A DNA stretch of 64,000 nt from Planctomycetaceae bacterium (lineage in GTDB: Bacteria; Planctomycetota; Planctomycetia; Planctomycetales; Planctomycetaceae): positions 1 through 64,000 of the forward strand of contig JAKFWC010000003.1 in the NCBI GenBank assembly GCA_021732975.1. The letters run 5' to 3'. Numbering within the stretch: the first letter of the stretch is position 1; each line of letters begins with the position of its first letter. Shown here piece after piece: positions 16,689 through 24,520 of this stretch. A model generated the notes under the pieces. It had not been told where the DNA came from. It made no database searches and saw only the letters and a program-made list of their open reading frames with translations. The translations under genes and the position numbers were made by a program.

Positions 16689-18167
16689 GTGTGGTCCCTC
16701 TCCGCGGCGCAGCGCGCGATTATTATCGGCGGCTGTCTGGCCGCTGCGTACACCCAGCTCACCACGTCCCCGGCGACCATTGAATTCGCGCGGACGATTG
16801 GTGCCGATGAATTCCACATCGGCATCCTCGGGGCGCTGCCGACGTTGATGCTCTTCTGCCAATTCCTCGCGGCGGTGGTCGTCAATCATCTGAACTATCG
16901 CCGCTGGCTGTGGTTCTGGTCGGCGATGATCCATCGGCTGTTGCTCTTACCCGTGGCGATCGGCCCGTGGTTGTGGCCGGAAGTCTCCCATCACACTTGG
17001 GTCTGGTTGCTGATTGGAACGACGGCGGCGAATCAAGCCCTTTTGCACTTCAGTTCACCATTATGGTTGAGCTGGATGGGCGATTACCTGCCGCACAGTG
17101 GATTGAGCCGCTTCTGGGGTCAGCGCCAGTATTGGATGCAGTGGACCTCAGCCGCAACGCTGTTTCTTGCGGCCGTTTTGCGGGTGTACAGTCCGCTCGA
17201 CCCGCTCACCGATTTCACATTGCAGATCGTCGTGGGCACGGTGCTCGGCATGGCCGATTTAATGTTCTTCTTCAAAGTGGAAGAACCGCCGGTAACTCGT
17301 GTCACCAGCCCGAAATTAACGAAGGTGTTTGCGGAACCGTTCCGCCATCGCGATTTCCGGCGGTTCATCAATTTCACCTGTTACTGGCACTTCGCGGCGA
17401 TGGTCGGGGCACCGTTCATCACCCTGTATCTGCTGGCCCATTTGAAGATGGACCTGATTCACGTCCTCATCCTGTCGATGCTGGCGTGGGTGGGTGGTGC
17501 GTGCTGGTCGCAACGGCTCGGGCGGTGGTCCGATCAATACGGCGCGCGACCGGTGCTCGTGTTCTGTGTGGCGTTCAAGTCGCTCAATATGCTGGCGCTT
17601 TTGGTGACGCCGCGCGATCCGAATATTGCATTCTGGGTGCTGGCGCCGGTGTTCATGATCGATCAGGTGCTCAACGCGGGCATTCTCATCGCCAATAACG
17701 GCTTCATGATCAAGAACTCGCCGAGCGAAAATCGCACGATGTATATCGCCGCCAGTACCGCCGTGGCCGGGATGGTCGGCGGTGTGACTTCCATTCTTGC
17801 CGGGTGGCTGATGACGAAAATGTCCGGCTGGCATGCGGAGTTCCTCGGCACCACATGGAATCATTTCCATCTGCTGTTCGCCGGGAGCGTGCTGTTACGT
17901 TGGGGCGCGTGTATCGGCGTGCTCTTCATTCGCGAGCCGAAATCGCATGGCACGCACGTGATCTTCTACGAACTCCGGGAGAGCATGACATGGCGCGTGC
18001 TCGCGTTTCCGGTGGGTCTGTACCGCAGCTTCGTGAGTGAAGAAGCGGAAGCCGACGCATCGGCGACCGTGTCTGTCGGCAAGGTCACCGCAACGCGCGT
18101 TCGGGCACCCCGCTGGTTGCGGACACGATCACGTAAACGGGTCAATAGCGCCAAACGCTCAGTTTAG
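16689..18167 (+). CDS. Major facilitator superfamily transporter
   Basis: The 492 residues form about 12 hydrophobic helices with a central break near residue 215 (a cytoplasmic loop with VEEPPVTRVTSPKLTKVF). The layout suits an MFS carrier; the cargo is unknown. The start GTG 16689 has only a weak AAGAAGA upstream. The C-terminal tail beyond residue ~440 is basic and runs directly into a palindrome that supplies the stop codon TAG (GTTTAGCCGCG), so the original end may have been different. Confidence 0.82.
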   Translation: MWSLSAAQRAIIIGGCLAAAYTQLTTSPATIEFARTIGADEFHIGILGALPTLMLFCQFLAAVVVNHLNYRRWLWFWSAMIHRLLLLPVAIGPWLWPEVSHHTWVWLLIGTTAANQALLHFSSPLWLSWMGDYLPHSGLSRFWGQRQYWMQWTSAATLFLAAVLRVYSPLDPLTDFTLQIVVGTVLGMADLMFFFKVEEPPVTRVTSPKLTKVFAEPFRHRDFRRFINFTCYWHFAAMVGAPFITLYLLAHLKMDLIHVLILSMLAWVGGACWSQRLGRWSDQYGARPVLVFCVAFKSLNMLALLVTPRDPNIAFWVLAPVFMIDQVLNAGILIANNGFMIKNSPSENRTMYIAASTAVAGMVGGVTSILAGWLMTKMSGWHAEFLGTTWNHFHLLFAGSVLLRWGACIGVLFIREPKSHGTHVIFYELRESMTWRVLAFPVGLYRSFVSEEAEADASATVSVGKVTATRVRAPRWLRTRSRKRVNSAKRSV

Positions 18168-18255
18168 CCGCGACCCGGTAGGGGAGCGCTGCGTGAAGTG
18201 GTTGAGACGCGCGGAATGTTCCGCGCAGCGCTCCCCTACCGGGTCGCGGCTAAAC
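18162..18255. repeat. Palindromic repeat, family D, full inverted pair
   Basis: GTTTAGCCGCGACCCGGTAG-GGGAGCGCTGCG at the left is matched by its inverse ending in GCGGCTAAAC. The TAG in the left arm is the stop codon of the MFS gene. Half copies lie at 34641 and 56843, each just before a family B unit. Confidence 0.85.
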
Positions 18256-18265
18256 GTTGTTATGG

Positions 18266-18883
18266 TTATTTCAACGTCTTGATGCGGATATTCCGGAAGT
18301 CGATCTGAAACGGTCCCCCCGCGTGGACCTGCAGGCCGAACTTGCCTTTCTGTGGGATGGCGCCATCCGGTTCGGTGTAGTCGATCGTGGTCACACCATT
18401 GATCGACAGCGTGATGTGCTTGCCCTCGGCGCGGATCACGTAGTCATTCCATTCCTTTTCTTTCAGCGTCTGTTTGATCACCTCAGGTTTGGCCGCGGCC
18501 AGAATCTTGTTGCGGCGTGATTCATCGTACAGGCTGCCCCAATAGCCGGGGCCGATGTCCGCCTGGTAGCCCGTCATCTCCGTGCTGTTTTCCAGGCGTT
18601 GTGATCGGAACTGCACGCCGGAGTTTTCCTTGGGATTTTGGAGCCGCACCTCGAACCGCATTTCAAAGTTGCCGAAGTCCTCTTTCGTGACGAGGAAATG
18701 GTTCTGCTTCAAACCCGGCGAGCTGCCAGTGATCATGCCGTTGGCGACTTTCCACAAGTCCTCGCGGCCTTCCCAACCGGTGAGATCTTTGCCATTGAAG
18801 AGCGGCGTAAAACCCTCTTCCGCCGCGTGAACCATCGAAGTCGCCAGGCACATCAAAACCATTCCGATCCAAATCTGTCGCAT
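18266..18883 (-). CDS. Secreted DUF1080 (3-keto-disaccharide hydrolase-like) protein
   Basis: The signal peptide (about residues 1-20, ending VHA) is followed by one DUF1080 domain. Its standard phrases are FTPLFNGKDLTGWEG near residue 25, GNFEMRFEVRL near 70, ENSGVQFRS near 86, and WNDYVIRAEGKHITLSINGV near 145. The concanavalin-like fold of this family includes hydrolases acting on 3-keto sugars; activity here is inferred. The start at 18883 is chosen because AGGA precedes it and the signal peptide begins there; the frame is open far upstream. Confidence 0.9.
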   Translation of the reverse strand: MRQIWIGMVLMCLATSMVHAAEEGFTPLFNGKDLTGWEGREDLWKVANGMITGSSPGLKQNHFLVTKEDFGNFEMRFEVRLQNPKENSGVQFRSQRLENSTEMTGYQADIGPGYWGSLYDESRRNKILAAAKPEVIKQTLKEKEWNDYVIRAEGKHITLSINGVTTIDYTEPDGAIPQKGKFGLQVHAGGPFQIDFRNIRIKTLK

Positions 18884-18978
18884 GGGTGAGCATCCTGTGG
18901 AGTGAGGCGAAGATTTTTCGTTCGAAGATATCGTGCGAAAGAGAATGCGAATTGCAAAGTGAAGCTGAAAAAATGTCG

Positions 18979-19045
18979 ACGAGCCCGAAGCGCGAGCGCC
19001 GGGTCTTCTTCGGAATACACCCGGCGCTCGCGCTTCGGGCTCGTT
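18979..19045. repeat. Palindromic repeat, family F, copy 1
   Basis: GAGCCCGAAGCGCGAGCGCC and GGCGCTCGCGCTTCGGGCTC flank a ~20-bp centre. It lies in the divergent spacer between the DUF1080 and TPR genes. A related unit with a different centre is at 45239-45365. Confidence 0.85.
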
Positions 19046-19141
19046 CGTGCTAACAGGCTCGTGATTTCTAGCGGTGACTCCGCCGAGTCTGTTAGAATCG
19101 GGAGACGATCGCCCCGTTCCTGTCATGCATTCGAGGACATC

Positions 19142-20584
19142 ATGTCGACCGAAGTGGCCACCGCTGCTCCCGCTGACGATCCGCGTAAACGGCAGATTGC
19201 CGCGATGTGCTGGACCCGTGGTACCGAAGCCATGGCGAAGGAAACGTGGGACTACGCCATTCAGATGTTCGGCCAATGTGCCCAACTGGTGCCGAGCAAC
19301 CTCGTTTACCGCCAGACACTGCGGAACTGCACCTACAAGAAGTACAAAAACAACGGCACCGGTGCGAGCATGTCCGGCATGCGGTTGATGGGCATCCGCA
19401 GCAAAATCAAAAAGGCCCGCGGTGCCAAAAACTGGACCGAAATGGATTTGGCCGCGGAAGAGGGCCTCATCGTCAATCCGTGGGACGGGCAACTCAACGC
19501 CGATTTAGGGGAAGCCGCGCAAAATCTTGGTAACGACGATGTCGCGCTGTATGCGTATGAACTCGCGGTCAAATCGGACGTGAAAAGCAAGGAATTCTGG
19601 AAAGGTCTCGCCGGGGCGCGGGCCAAGAAACATGACTACGTCGGCGCGGGAAATTGCTGGCGGGAAATCTACAAACTCGACCCGCTCGACGGTCAGGCCC
19701 GGTCGATGGCCCAGGCGATGGACTCGCAAGGAGCGATTCACAAGTCCGGAATCGAACATGCTGAGAACACCCGCGAGGTGAAGCAGGGTTACGAAGAATC
19801 GGTGAGAGGAAAACGCGACGAAGCCGTTGTCGGTCCCGGTGAATCGGCGGAAGCCGACTTGCAGCGTGCGATTCGCAAAGATCCGGCGAACAAAGACAAC
19901 TACACCAAGCTCGCCGATTGGTACCGCCGCGAAGGGAAACTGCAGCAGGCGCTCGACTGGTTCACCAAAGGGTTCGAGGTCAGCAGCGACCCGTCCATCA
20001 AGGAACAAGCCGAAGATGTTCAGTTGGACATGCTGCGGAAGAACCTCGATGCGGCGCGACAACAGGCGACGAAAAAGCCGGACGATGCGCACCTCAAAGA
20101 AGGCGTCATGGCGCTGCACAAGGAATTGATGTCGCAGGAAATCGATGTCTACTCCCGCCGCGCGGAACGCTATCCGAAGGATTTGCGGCTGAAGTTTGAG
20201 CTGGCGCAGCGGCTCGTGAAAGTGAAACAGTTCCCGCAAGCGATCAAGCTGCTGCAGCAGGCATCCAGCGATGTCCGCATGGAAGGCCCAGTACTGCTCA
20301 CGCTGGGGAAAGTTTTTCTGCAGCAGAATCAGAATCCGCTGGCGCAGCGCCAATTTGAAAAAGCCGTCGTGCGGTTCAGCGCCGCGGACACTCCTGCCGA
20401 ATTTGTGGAGTGCCACTACTGGCTCGGTCGGTTGGCGCAGGAAGCAAAGGATCTCGATGCCGCAGAGCGACATTACACGGAAGTGATCGCGGTGGAATTC
20501 GATTACAAGGACGCCCACAAGCGCCTGGAAGAGATCCAGGGCAGTCGCGGCGGCGGAATGATGGAAGGCGTTGACGACCTGTAA
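19142..20584 (+). CDS. TPR-repeat protein
   Basis: A 480-residue, soluble, helix-rich protein made of tetratricopeptide-like repeats. Recognisable units lie at about 20-60 (AKETWDYAIQMFGQCAQLVP), 120-190, 255-300 (NYTKLADWYRREGKLQQALD), and 355-470 (LGKVFLQQNQNPLAQRQFEK). The C-terminus is Gly/Met-rich. There is no signal peptide, so it is probably a cytoplasmic scaffold. GAGG at 19131 supports ATG 19142; the open frame before it covers the palindrome and is not coding. Partners are unknown. Confidence 0.85.
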   Translation: MSTEVATAAPADDPRKRQIAAMCWTRGTEAMAKETWDYAIQMFGQCAQLVPSNLVYRQTLRNCTYKKYKNNGTGASMSGMRLMGIRSKIKKARGAKNWTEMDLAAEEGLIVNPWDGQLNADLGEAAQNLGNDDVALYAYELAVKSDVKSKEFWKGLAGARAKKHDYVGAGNCWREIYKLDPLDGQARSMAQAMDSQGAIHKSGIEHAENTREVKQGYEESVRGKRDEAVVGPGESAEADLQRAIRKDPANKDNYTKLADWYRREGKLQQALDWFTKGFEVSSDPSIKEQAEDVQLDMLRKNLDAARQQATKKPDDAHLKEGVMALHKELMSQEIDVYSRRAERYPKDLRLKFELAQRLVKVKQFPQAIKLLQQASSDVRMEGPVLLTLGKVFLQQNQNPLAQRQFEKAVVRFSAADTPAEFVECHYWLGRLAQEAKDLDAAERHYTEVIAVEFDYKDAHKRLEEIQGSRGGGMMEGVDDL

Positions 20585-20595
20585 AATCGCTCCGC

Positions 20596-20625
20596 AGAAG
20601 CCCAGGCATTCTTATGCCTGGGTCT
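20596..20625. repeat. Palindromic repeat, family A
   Basis: GAAGCCCAGGCATTCTTATG-CCTGGGTCTC, 12 bp after the TPR gene stop. Confidence 0.8.
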
Positions 20626-20818
20626 CTTGAGAGTTTGGCGTTCTGCCGTAACTCATTACTTTAGATTGAGTTGCGAAAAGAGTGTGCTCCCGCAAAATGT
20701 CCTTCCCGCTTCACTGGCAGTCCGCGGCTTCAGTCGTTACACTTTTGAATTCCGCAAACCGGCACATGACGGATGTGTCGGCCGGGTTTCCGTTGACCTT
20801 CCTGATTGATCATCGAAC

Positions 20819-21112
20819 ATGCCGAATACCGCGAACGCGAAACGCTCCCTCCGCAAGATGGAAGTCCGTCGGGAACGGAACAAGTCGCAACGGTCTGCCT
20901 TGAAGACAACGATCAAGAAGGTCCGCGTCAACGCCGTGGCTTCGAAACTCGATGACGCGAAGACCACGCTGGCCGTCGCGATCAAGAAGCTCGATCAGGC
21001 TGCCGACAAGCACCTCATCCACAAGAACAAAGCCGCGCGTCTCAAGAGCCGGTTGACGAAGCTCATCAACAAGACGAACGCCGCTCCGGCTGCCGCCACC
21101 CCGGCACAATAA
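20819..21112 (+). CDS. rpsT: 30S ribosomal protein S20
   Basis: A short, very basic, all-helical protein of 97 residues. The S20 signature is readable: NTANAKRSLRKMEVRRERNK at the start and KHLIHKNKAARLKSRLTKLI near residue 63. An Ala/Pro-rich C-terminal tail of ~12 residues exceeds the usual end. It binds 16S rRNA early in small-subunit assembly. It stands alone, with a strong terminator after the stop. No good ribosome-binding site is seen before ATG 20819. Confidence 0.96.
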   Translation: MPNTANAKRSLRKMEVRRERNKSQRSALKTTIKKVRVNAVASKLDDAKTTLAVAIKKLDQAADKHLIHKNKAARLKSRLTKLINKTNAAPAAATPAQ

Positions 21113-21140
21113 CGCTGTCGTTTTGCTCCTGAAAAGCATC

Positions 21141-21178
21141 AAACAGCCCCGCAACGGAATGTTGCGGGGCTGTTTTTC
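21141..21178 (+). terminator. Rho-independent terminator of rpsT
   Basis: A stem of AACAGCCCCGCAAC with GTTGCGGGGCTGTT (about 14 bp, short loop GGAAT) runs into TTTTT. Confidence 0.9.
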
Positions 21179-21209
21179 GTTGCGCTATCCACAGGCAACT
21201 GGCAACGGA

Positions 21210-22253
21210 CTACGGCCCCTCGTCCTCATCCCACTCGGTGGCGAGGTTTCGGATAAAATCGAGCGCTTCCGCGAGCGCGCGGACCGGGGTTCCGGGCACT
21301 CGGCCGGCCCGATCCAGCCGCGCCAGCAGAACGGCGTCCTCGAATTCCTCTGACTTCCGTAAGCGTTGTGGACACGTCCCCGTCCGCAGATACTCGGAAG
21401 CGACGGGACGGAGTTCGATCAGTTCGCGCGTCCGATCGGTGATCAACGTCCCCACGGCATCAATTACCGAGAGCACGGGATGCTTGGGATTGATCGCCAG
21501 CCCCGCATCATGCAGCAGGCACGCCAGCAGGAATTCCTCATCGTACGGCCGTTCCTGCAGTCCCAACTCGAAGACCTGCAGGGTGTGGTACAGCGCGTCC
21601 CCTTCCGGATGATAGTCCGGGTCGAGCGCCACCCGCGCGAGGGGTTCGATCAGCATCTCGAAGACACTGAAGGCATCGGGGTGTTCGTCCGTCGGAATCT
21701 CGGGGGCCGCCGACGGTGTCGATTGCAGGAGCTCCCGTAGTTGTTCCCGCGACAGTCCGGACGGCGTGTCTCCGCCGCGGCCTTCAATCAAGGTGGGGAA
21801 GGGCCGGACAAGCTGCAATTGCCAGAGGCTCGTATCGCTTGTGTCGGCTGCTGGAACCGTTCGCACTGTTAACCCGGCGGCTTTCAACCGGCCGGAGATC
21901 ACATCGCGCGGGGCGAGCACCGTCAGGGCTATCTCGGCCCCCAGCGTGGCGCAGCCATCGAGCACGGCTCCCTGCGCCCGTGGCTGGAAATCGGCAAGCA
22001 GATCCATCAATTGACCGGCGAAATGCCGCATCTGCCACGCCACTGCGGGGTCGCGCTCCGAGGCCATCACGCCAGAAAGAGCATACATCTGCACCTGCAC
22101 CTCAGCATTCGAGGGCATGTCCTCGCGACGAAGTTTACGGCGCTTCAGCCACCGCGCTGCCCGTTTCCGCGCCGCGGTGAAATCGTGCTCTTTGCCTCGA
22201 AGCAATAACCGTGCAGCCTCTGTCGCAATCTGCTGTCGAAGAGACTCATCCAT
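21210..22253 (-). CDS. HD-domain phosphohydrolase, unknown specificity
   Basis: The N-terminal ~50 residues are basic and helical (FTAARKRAARWLKRRKLRRE). The C-terminal half carries an HD-domain metal site: YHTLQVFELG near residue 230, the His-Asp pair in LACLLHDAGLAI near 250, and a later Asp in AVLLARLDRAGR near 320. A putative nucleotide-related region lies between (GAVLDGCATLGAEIALTVLA). The basic N-terminus suggests nucleic-acid or nucleotide contact; that is inference. The start is uncertain between ATG 22253 and GTG 22283. It is convergent with rpsT. Confidence 0.75.
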   Translation of the reverse strand: MDESLRQQIATEAARLLLRGKEHDFTAARKRAARWLKRRKLRREDMPSNAEVQVQMYALSGVMASERDPAVAWQMRHFAGQLMDLLADFQPRAQGAVLDGCATLGAEIALTVLAPRDVISGRLKAAGLTVRTVPAADTSDTSLWQLQLVRPFPTLIEGRGGDTPSGLSREQLRELLQSTPSAAPEIPTDEHPDAFSVFEMLIEPLARVALDPDYHPEGDALYHTLQVFELGLQERPYDEEFLLACLLHDAGLAINPKHPVLSVIDAVGTLITDRTRELIELRPVASEYLRTGTCPQRLRKSEEFEDAVLLARLDRAGRVPGTPVRALAEALDFIRNLATEWDEDEGP

Positions 22254-22534
22254 GGATCGGAGGCCACGTTCCGGCCCTGTCACTGCGAGAAAGAAGGGGA
22301 AATCTCACTCATGAATTGTAGTTCAACCCACCCCCGTCCCGCAGCGCCGGTCTTGCGATTGCAGCACAACAATCGTTGGTACGCAGACCAATCTGGCTGC
22401 GGGCGGCGATGCCGAATGTCCTGTGGAGTGACATTCGACGATGAGACTGCCACAATTCTTATTCAGATACGACGGAAGTCATTGCGGTTCATGATCCGCA
22501 ATGAAAGAGGGTTGCCGATGAGGATTCGTGAATA

Positions 22535-23404
22535 ATGCAAGTGGTGATCACCGCGGTCGGGCCGGACAATCGGGGCCTGGCGGATGGAATCGTGCATCAT
22601 GTGACGGCGGCCGGGGCGAACATCTACGAAATCCAGATGTACGACCACGATTCCGAATGTCTCTTTGCGATGCTGCTACGCATCGAATGGCCCGGTGATG
22701 CCACGACGATTGCCGAACTACGTCGGGACATGACGGCGATCGGCGGTGAAAAGCAACTTTCGATCCGTGTTTGGACGCGGGACGAACGGACAGGGCCACC
22801 ACGACTGGCCATTTGCACGACTTATCGCCCCGAGCCGGCATTGGCGTTATTGCGCGCCATCCGCGATCGTCGTCTGCATGCCGAGCCGGCGGTGATGATT
22901 GGTAATCGCGACAGTTGCCGGGGTGTGGCGGAGCAGTTCGGCGTCGATTGGCAGGGTGTCGGCGACGCAAAAGGCAACCCCGACAACGCGAGGATGGTGG
23001 AGCTCTTCGACGAGTATCAGGTCGACTATATTATTCTGGCCCGGTACATGCGTGTACTGCCGCCGAGCACCTGTTGGCAATTCGCAGCGAGGATTATCAA
23101 TCTTCATCACGGATTGTTGCCACCGTTTCCCGGGTTTCGTCCGTATGAAGATGCGTATCAGCATCGTATGTTGACCTACGGAGCCACGATCCACTTTATT
23201 GTGCCCGAGCTGGACGCGGGTAATCAAATTATCCACCAAAACACGTTCACCGTCTTTCCGGGAACGCCGCTTGAGGTCATTAAGCGACAGGGTGAGACGG
23301 ATAATGAGCCGTCCTGCCTGGTCGAGGGGGTTCGGCGGGTCGTGGATCGCGAAGTGGAACTCCATTTCCATCGCGTTGTCCGTCGCACGCCGACGTTGCC
23401 TTAA
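22535..23404 (+). CDS. purU: Formyltetrahydrofolate deformylase
   Basis: Hydrolyses 10-formyl-THF to formate and THF, supplying formate for purine synthesis and balancing one-carbon pools. Residues 1-85 form an ACT regulatory domain (VGPDNRGLADGIVHHVTAAG). Residues ~90-280 form the formyl-transferase fold with the catalytic stretch INLHHGLLPPFPGFRPY and the Asp in VPELDAGNQIIHQ. The double His in NLHH is the PurU rather than the PurN pattern. Full length at 289 residues. The AGGAT upstream is rather far from ATG 22535. Confidence 0.93.
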   Translation: MQVVITAVGPDNRGLADGIVHHVTAAGANIYEIQMYDHDSECLFAMLLRIEWPGDATTIAELRRDMTAIGGEKQLSIRVWTRDERTGPPRLAICTTYRPEPALALLRAIRDRRLHAEPAVMIGNRDSCRGVAEQFGVDWQGVGDAKGNPDNARMVELFDEYQVDYIILARYMRVLPPSTCWQFAARIINLHHGLLPPFPGFRPYEDAYQHRMLTYGATIHFIVPELDAGNQIIHQNTFTVFPGTPLEVIKRQGETDNEPSCLVEGVRRVVDREVELHFHRVVRRTPTLP

Positions 23405-23642
23405 TTCCAGCGTGGCTTCGCCGGATCATAGGCAATCACCTCATACTGCTGTGCAGGTGACAATCAGGAGCCCTCGTGCGAGCTCACAGATGCGTAAAAT
23501 GACGTAGTCGCACTCTATGCTCGCTGGACGAATGTTGCATTTCGCCGCGGTCTTGTGCCGGAAGTGTCTCAAATCTAGGCACTGCTCGTGATGAGGGGTT
23601 TGCTATCGCCATTGACACGACTGATAGTGTTCACAGCAAGCA
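23405..23642. other. Non-coding spacer after purU
   Basis: No convincing frame, hairpin with T-run or repeat family was found. It has lower GC than the genes around it. Confidence 0.4.
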
Positions 23643-23672
23643 TTGACACGGACGTATACTGGGTTGTCTATT
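23643..23672 (+). promoter_or_regulatory. Candidate sigma-70-like promoter of the 23769 gene
   Basis: A perfect TTGACA at 23643 is followed after 18 bases by TCTATT (4 of 6 matches to TATAAT). A second TTGACA stands at 23612, 31 bp upstream in the same phrase ATTGACACG. Planctomycete promoters are poorly defined, so this is tentative. Confidence 0.35.
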
Positions 23673-23768
23673 TTGTGAGAATTATAAAGAAATACTGCCA
23701 TTCAGCGTGAAATGCTCCTGCACTTCGTGTACGCTTCCCGGCTTCACATTCCTCAAGAAAGGGAAAAG

Positions 23769-24251
23769 ATGCCAAAGAAGACGACTAAGAAGGTCGCTGT
23801 CCGAGTTAATGTTTCCAAGGCCATTCGCGATGCGCTGGAAACGCTCGGCGTGGATGCTCCGGCTCGTGACGTATCGGACGCCGTCTCGAAGATGTCGCCG
23901 GAACATGCGGAAAAAGTTCGCGCAACGGGCAAACTGTGGGACAACTATGTCTCCATGCAACGCAGCCGGATTCGTGGTGGCGCGAAGCGCCGTCGTGGAG
24001 CCGCCGGTTTTGTGGGAATCGAGGACAACAATGTGACGGTCGCGAATCTGCGCGATTTGATGAAAGTCGCGTCATTGCTCAAGCAACCGAGCGAATTGAC
24101 GCACCTGTTCTCGCTGATTTCGAGCCTGGGTTCACCCCGCAAGGTGCAATTGGTCGCGGGCAAACTGGCCGAGCTTCAGGCCCGCTATGAAGACATGAAG
24201 AAGATCGATGCCTTCTTGAGCGATGTCGAAGCGCTCGGCATCCGCCTCTGA
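23769..24251 (+). CDS. Basic hypothetical protein
   Basis: A 160-residue soluble protein beginning with a Lys-rich tail (MPKKTTKKVAVRVNVSKAIR). Next come a helix pair around ALETLGVDAPARDVSDAV and a strongly basic centre (RSRIRGGAKRRRGAAGF near residue 68). The C-terminal half is helical and ends in VEALGIRL. AAAGGGAA precedes ATG 23769. The charge pattern suggests nucleic-acid binding, but no known domain is recognised. It is a single gene with its own putative promoter and palindromes after it. Confidence 0.7.
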   Translation: MPKKTTKKVAVRVNVSKAIRDALETLGVDAPARDVSDAVSKMSPEHAEKVRATGKLWDNYVSMQRSRIRGGAKRRRGAAGFVGIEDNNVTVANLRDLMKVASLLKQPSELTHLFSLISSLGSPRKVQLVAGKLAELQARYEDMKKIDAFLSDVEALGIRL

Positions 24252-24266
24252 TGACGGTTTCCCACT

Positions 24267-24296
24267 GAAGCCCAGCCCTTTTTATGGTTGGGTCTC
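24267..24296. repeat. Palindromic repeat, family A (diverged)
   Basis: GAAGCCCAGCCCTTTTTATG-GTTGGGTCTC, 15 bp after the preceding stop. Confidence 0.7.
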
Positions 24297-24307
24297 TTCG
24301 AGAACGA

Positions 24308-24346
24308 CAAAACCCCTTGTTGAGCAGTGGCTCTTCGAGGGGTTTT
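24308..24346 (+). terminator. Terminator-like hairpin
   Basis: CAAAACCCCT and AGGGGTTTTG form a ~10-bp stem around a loop with further pairing. It could stop transcription from either side. Confidence 0.5.
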
Positions 24347-24398
24347 GAATTGGTATTCAGAGTCGGGATCAGATTCCTTGCCATCGGTGAATTGATTG

Positions 24399-24478
24399 TG
24401 TGCCACGGCCGTGTCGGCCGTGCTCTTTTGCAAAAGCGTTTTGCCACTTCGCACGGCCGACACGGCCGTGGCACAAGG
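24399..24478. repeat. Palindromic repeat, family C, copy 1
   Basis: TGTGCCACGGCCGTGTCGGC-CGTG is matched by its inverse ending in CGGCCGTGGCACA, with a small inner palindrome CTTTTGCAAAAG. A second unit is at 27889-27963. Confidence 0.85.
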
Positions 24479-24520
24479 ACTCGAATACTTCGACGGACTG
24501 TTCGGCATCCGACGTATAAC

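Noticed and set aside
18884-19492. Upstream extension of the DUF1080 frame through the TPR gene 5' end
   Set aside because: The extension runs through a palindrome and antisense to the TPR gene; the signal peptide and ribosome-binding site mark the real start at 18883.
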